This document shows, in pieces, positions 13,437 through 16,921 of a stretch of 16,921 bases of DNA. A model generated the notes under the pieces. That model ran no database searches, was not told the DNA's origin, and saw only the letters and a list, made by a program, of their open reading frames with translations. The position numbers and the translations under genes are program-made. This stretch comes from Actinomycetota bacterium (GTDB lineage Bacteria > Actinomycetota > Actinomycetes > S36-B12), in contig JAPLBU010000237.1 of assembly GCA_026392575.1 (NCBI GenBank), positions 905 to 17,825 on the forward strand, in the 5' to 3' direction. Within the stretch, counting starts at the first letter, position 1; every line of letters begins with the position of its first letter.

Positions 13437-15413
13437 GTGACCAACGAAACCGAAGCCCACGAAGCCATCGAGAACCTCAGCCACGAGGACCGGCACTTCC
13501 CGCCCACTCCCGAGTTCGCCGCACAGGCCAACGCCACCGCAGCGATGTACGACGACGCAGCGGGCGATCGGCTGGCCTTCTGGGCCGAGCAGGCCCGGCA
13601 CCTGTCCTGGGAGACGCCCTTCACGGAGATCCTCGACTGGTCCGAAGCGCCGTTCGCCCGCTGGTTCGCCGACGGCAAGCTCAACGTCGCCTACAACTGC
13701 GTCGACCGCCACGTCGAGGACGGCTACGGCGATCAGGTGGCGATCCGCTTCGAAGGGGAGCCCGGTGACCGTCGCGACATCACGTATGCCGAGCTCATGG
13801 TCGACGTCTCGAAGGCGGCCAACGCGCTGACCGAACTTGGTGTCCAGACCGGTGACCGCGTCGCGATCTACCTGCCGATGATCCCCGAGGCGATCGTCGC
13901 CATGCTCGCCTGTGCCCGCATCGGTGCACCGCACTCCGTCATCTTCGCCGGCTTCTCGGCCGAGGCCCTCCGCAGCCGCATCGACGATGCGCAGGCGAAG
14001 CTCGTCATCACCGCCGACGGCCAGAACCGACGGGGATCGACGATGGCCCTCAAGCCCGCGGTCGACGAGGCCGTCGCGGACGCCCCGTCCGTCACCAACG
14101 TCCTCGTCGTCAAGCGCACCGGTGGCGATGTCACGTGGACCGAGGGCCGTGACGTGTGGTGGCACGACATCGTCGATCGCCAGCCCGAGACGCACACACC
14201 CGAGGCATTCGACGCCGAGCACCCGCTGTTCATCCTGTACACGTCGGGCACCACCGGCGCGCCGAAGGGCATCCTGCACACCACGGGCGGCTACCTCACA
14301 CAGGCGAGCTACACGCACCGCAATGTGTTCGACCTCAAGCCCGACACGGATGTGTACTGGTGCACCGCCGACATCGGCTGGGTCACCGGTCACTCCTACA
14401 TCGTCTACGGCCCGCTGGCCAACCGCGTGACGCAGGTCGTCTACGAGGGCACGCCCGACACCCCCGGCAAGGACCGCTGGTGGGACATCGTCGAGCGACA
14501 CAAGGTATCCATCCTCTACACCGCGCCGACGGCGATCCGCACCTTCATGAAGTGGGGCGACGACCTGCCGAACGGCAAGGACCTCTCGAGCCTGCGCCTC
14601 CTCGGCTCAGTCGGTGAGCCGATCAACCCCGAGGCGTGGATGTGGTACCGCGACGTCATCGGCGGTGGCCGTTGCCCGATCGTCGATACGTGGTGGCAGA
14701 CCGAGACGGGCGCAATCATGATCTCGCCGCTGCCGGGTGTCACCGCCTGCAAGCCAGGCTCCGCGATGGGACCGCTGCCGGGCATCGGTGCGGCGATCGT
14801 CGACGACAACGGGACACCCGTCGGCAATGGCGGTGGCGGCTACCTCGTCCTCACCGAGCCCTGGCCCGCGATGCTCCGTGGGATCTGGGGCGACAAGCAG
14901 CGCTACGTCGACACGTACTGGTCTCGCTGGTCGCAGTACTACTTCGCTGGCGACGGCGCCAAGTGGGACGACGAAGGCGCCATCTGGCTGCTCGGCCGCG
15001 TCGACGACGTCATGAACATCTCCGGCCACCGCATCTCGACCACCGAGGTCGAGTCGGCACTCGTGTCGCATCCGAAGGTCGCTGAAGCGGCCGTCGTCGG
15101 GGCATCCGACGAGATGACGGGCCAGGGCATCGTCGCGTTCGTCATCCTCCGGGGTGGCGTCGACGGCCAGGACGGGGCAGCGATCCAGAAGGAGCTGCGC
15201 GACCACGTCGCCCATGAGATCGGGCCGATCGCGAAGCCCCGTCAGATCCTCGTCGTCGCCGAACTGCCCAAGACCCGCTCCGGCAAGATCATGCGCCGCC
15301 TGCTCCGCGATGTCGCCGAGAACCGCACCATCGGCGACGCGACCACCCTCGCCGATCCCGCGGTCATGGGTCTGATCAGCAGTGGCCTGGCGGCCGGATC
15401 AGCCGAGGACTGA
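13437..15413 (+). CDS. acs: Acetyl-CoA synthetase (AMP-forming)
   Basis: Activates acetate with ATP and CoA to acetyl-CoA via acetyl-AMP, in the cytosol. The product is 658 residues, normal for the family. Seen: an N-terminal cap with WAEQARHLSWETPF and WFADGKLNVAYNCVDRH; P-loop-like YTSGTTGAPKG 268-278; CTADIGWVTGHSY; VGEPINPEAW; WWQTETG 419-425; hinge and CoA region SGHRIS 529-534; and the catalytic lysine K617 in TRSGKIMRR, which in other bacteria is inactivated by acetylation. GTG 13437 has no ribosome site. TTCACT ends six bases before it, a weak -10 for a leaderless message. It shares a 37-base intergenic gap with the divergent Rv3662c-like gene and is followed after 39 bases by nhaA. 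No defect seen. Confidence 0.97.
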   Translation: MTNETEAHEAIENLSHEDRHFPPTPEFAAQANATAAMYDDAAGDRLAFWAEQARHLSWETPFTEILDWSEAPFARWFADGKLNVAYNCVDRHVEDGYGDQVAIRFEGEPGDRRDITYAELMVDVSKAANALTELGVQTGDRVAIYLPMIPEAIVAMLACARIGAPHSVIFAGFSAEALRSRIDDAQAKLVITADGQNRRGSTMALKPAVDEAVADAPSVTNVLVVKRTGGDVTWTEGRDVWWHDIVDRQPETHTPEAFDAEHPLFILYTSGTTGAPKGILHTTGGYLTQASYTHRNVFDLKPDTDVYWCTADIGWVTGHSYIVYGPLANRVTQVVYEGTPDTPGKDRWWDIVERHKVSILYTAPTAIRTFMKWGDDLPNGKDLSSLRLLGSVGEPINPEAWMWYRDVIGGGRCPIVDTWWQTETGAIMISPLPGVTACKPGSAMGPLPGIGAAIVDDNGTPVGNGGGGYLVLTEPWPAMLRGIWGDKQRYVDTYWSRWSQYYFAGDGAKWDDEGAIWLLGRVDDVMNISGHRISTTEVESALVSHPKVAEAAVVGASDEMTGQGIVAFVILRGGVDGQDGAAIQKELRDHVAHEIGPIAKPRQILVVAELPKTRSGKIMRRLLRDVAENRTIGDATTLADPAVMGLISSGLAAGSAED

Positions 15414-15440
15414 CGCCCTCGCGATGGCGCAGGCTGTCGT

Positions 15441-15446
15441 TAGGCT
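15441..15446 (+). promoter_or_regulatory. -10-like TAGGCT for a leaderless nhaA transcript
   Basis: TAGGCT (TANNNT) ends six bases before GTG 15453, and no ribosome site is present. This is the same geometry as at the HAD gene. No clear -35 was found. Confidence 0.45.
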
Positions 15447-15452
15447 GACCAC

Positions 15453-16695
15453 GTGAGTCAGGGCAGCGAGTTCCTCAGCCGCCCCACGTTGGGGCAGCGC
15501 GGCTGGCTGCTGCAGCAGTTGCGCGACGAGACCTTCGGTGGCGTCCTGCTGCTGATCGCCGCCGGCTTCGCGCTCGCTTGGGCGAACTCCCCGTGGGGTG
15601 CAAGCTACGAGGCCCTCGTCGACACCAAGGTCGGTCCGATCTCGCTCCACCTCGACCTGCCCCTGGGCGTGTGGGCTGCTGATGGGCTGCTCGCCGTGTT
15701 CTTCTTCGTCGTCGGCCTCGAACTCAAGCACGAACTCGTCCTCGGCTCGCTGTCGAACGTCCGCGAGGCCGTCGTGCCCGCGGCCGCCGCCCTCGGCGGG
15801 ATGGTCTTACCCGCCGCCATCTTCGTCGCGGTCAACGCGATGTCGGCTGAGGGCTCGGTGACCGGCTGGGGCATCCCGATGGCCACCGACATAGCGTTTG
15901 CGCTCGCCGTGCTCGCTGTCGTCGGCCGACGGCTCCCCGTCGCCCTGCGCGCATTCCTGCTGACGCTGGCTGTCGTCGACGACCTCGGTGCCATCACCGT
16001 CATCGCGATCTTCTACTCCGATCACTTCTCCGCGATCTGGTTCCTCGCGGCCCTCGCCACCTTCGCCGCGTATGCCTTCGCACAGCGGAGCCGCGTGACA
16101 TCACCGCTTGTCTACATTCCCCTGGTGCTGGCCGGCTGGTACTGCACCCATGAGAGCGGCATCCACGCGACGATCGCGGGAGTCGTCTTCGGCTTCCTGA
16201 CCCGAGTCCGCCCGGATCCAGGTGAAGCGAAGGCCCCAGCGGACCGCATGTCGCACCTCATCCATCCGATCAGCGCCGGGATCTGCGTACCGCTGTTCGC
16301 GTTCTTCTCTGCCGGTGTCGACTTCCGCAGCATCGGTTTCGCCGAGTCACTCGCCCCTCCCGTCGCGATCGGCATCATCATCGGCCTCGTCGTCGGCAAG
16401 CCGATTGGCGTGTTCAGCGCCGCCTGGCTCACGGCGCGATTCACTCGCGCCTCGCTGAGTCCGGACCTGAGCTGGCGCGACGTGGGTGATCACCGAATTG
16501 GCTTACGAAACGGATGAGAGCCTGCTCGAGTCCGCCAAGGTTGCCGTCCTCTCCGCTTCGGTCCTCGCGGCCCTCCTCGGTGCCGGGGCCCTGCGCTTCC
16601 GCAACCGGCACTACCGCGAGGTCTACGCCCGTGAGGAGGCCGATGCGGACGGCGACGGAATCCCGGACGTGTACGAACAGGGTGAGGCCCGATAG
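15453..16695 (+). pseudogene. nhaA: Na+/H+ antiporter NhaA with an internal deletion and frameshift
   Basis: NhaA exchanges protons for sodium at the inner membrane for pH and salt homeostasis. The first frame (GTG 15453 to TGA 16517) shows GGVLLLIAAGFALAWANSPWG, FFFVVGLELKHE, PMATDIAFALAVLAVVG, the ion-binding pair D176-D177 in AVVDDLGAI, and FAFFSAGV. After LSWRDV (16482-16484) it ends in a non-family tail. The expected next residues, about 16 including the conserved GIGFTVSLL of a late helix, are absent. NhaA sequence resumes in another frame at 16489 (ITELAYETDESLLESAKVAVL) and runs to the stop at 16695, ending in an Asp-rich DADGDGIPDVYEQ tail. About 48 bases, not a multiple of three, appear lost. 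Without that helix the transporter should be inactive. A sequencing or assembly error is the main alternative. Confidence 0.85.
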
Positions 16696-16726
16696 CCTTC
16701 AGGAACCTGCCCAACCGGAGGAAGCC

Positions 16727-16921
16727 ATGCCCCCCCAGCCAGAACCGAGCATCAAGGACCTGGTCAGCAAGACCGTCGCCGACGCCCAACGGCTAGCCAA
16801 GGCCCAGGCCGCACTCCAGGGGGCCATCCGCGAGATCGGCGCCAAGGAGCTCCTCGCCATGGACGGCATCGCCAAACTCAGCGTCGTCGGCATCGGCATG
16901 CGGTCCCACAGCGGGGTGGCC
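16727..16921 (+). CDS. Holin-like N terminus running into an aspartate-kinase-like segment (3' end outside window)
   Basis: ATG 16727 is preceded by a good GGAGGA ribosome site, 32 bases after the nhaA stop. The first 30 or so residues (PEPSIKDLVSKTVADAQRLAKAQAAL) resemble the start of the actinobacterial phage-holin-family membrane proteins (Rv3669-like) often found after acs/nhaA, though the hydrophobic helices that should follow are absent. From about residue 33 the frame instead reads AIREIGAKELL, then DGIAKLSVVGIGMRSHSGVA. That is the conserved ACT-domain entry of aspartate kinase LysC. This is an in-frame mosaic cut by the window edge. It may be a true fusion, a recombination scar or a contig-end chimera; only the next bases can tell. 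Confidence 0.6.
   Translation, partial: MPPQPEPSIKDLVSKTVADAQRLAKAQAALQGAIREIGAKELLAMDGIAKLSVVGIGMRSHSGVA

Noticed and set aside
13413..14501. Long minus-strand open frame opposite acs (also 14607-15215)
   Set aside because: Shadow of high-GC acs codons. acs matches its family along its full length and the antisense product has no recognisable motif.
1..16921. CRISPR array, rRNA or tRNA gene
   Set aside because: No regularly spaced repeats and no cloverleaf or rRNA-like sequence was seen. The attachment site is protein-coding (tadA), not a tRNA.

Overview
This is high-GC DNA from an actinomycete. The strongest taxonomic clue is the right half. It has the order Ssd/TadZ-like ATPase and tadA on the minus strand, a HAD phosphatase on the plus strand, an Rv3662c-like protein on the minus strand, and acs on the plus strand. 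This matches the Mycobacterium tuberculosis Rv3660c-Rv3667 neighbourhood, followed here by nhaA and a holin-like gene. A Propionibacteriales/Nocardioidaceae-type host is my guess, not a demonstrated assignment.

Layout. (1) 1-553: 3' end of a sugar ABC transporter permease. (2) 554-4211: an accessory stretch with a minus-strand zinc-ribbon/PH-like/CbxX-type AAA+ ATPase gene (1151-2998), bracketed by two diverged 61-bp direct repeats, then a small three-helix membrane protein and a 54-residue Cys/His protein on the plus strand. (3) 4212-9065: a minus-strand block of a mobile element. In transcription order it holds a large serine integrase, a Zn-ribbon protein overlapping it by ATGA, an 89-residue protein whose start lies in a perfect hairpin, a 41-residue protein overlapping by GTGA, a primase-polymerase/helicase replication protein with decamer repeats in its 3' end, and a terminase-small-subunit-like HTH protein. 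No capsid, portal, large terminase or conjugation gene is visible. (4) 9071-10725: the tad operon start (ssd/tadZ, then tadA). tadA stops immediately after its Walker A codons, 5 bp before the integrase start. The element is therefore inserted in the P-loop of the pilus ATPase gene. The other half of tadA is not in the window. (5) 10855-16921: chromosomal genes: HAD phosphatase, a broken AbiEi/DUF559-type gene, the Rv3662c-like degenerate Fic protein, acetyl-CoA synthetase, nhaA, and a holin-like start.

Working together: the integrase and replication proteins form an integrative or satellite-like element whose integration inactivates the Tad pilus ATPase and probably places the integrase under host tad transcription. 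The right side carries several small lesions or mosaics. A 99-bp short-chain dehydrogenase fragment sits inside the AbiEi/DUF559 gene. nhaA has lost one helix and its frame. The last gene joins a holin-like N terminus to an aspartate-kinase-like segment. These may be real scars or assembly errors; read mapping would decide.
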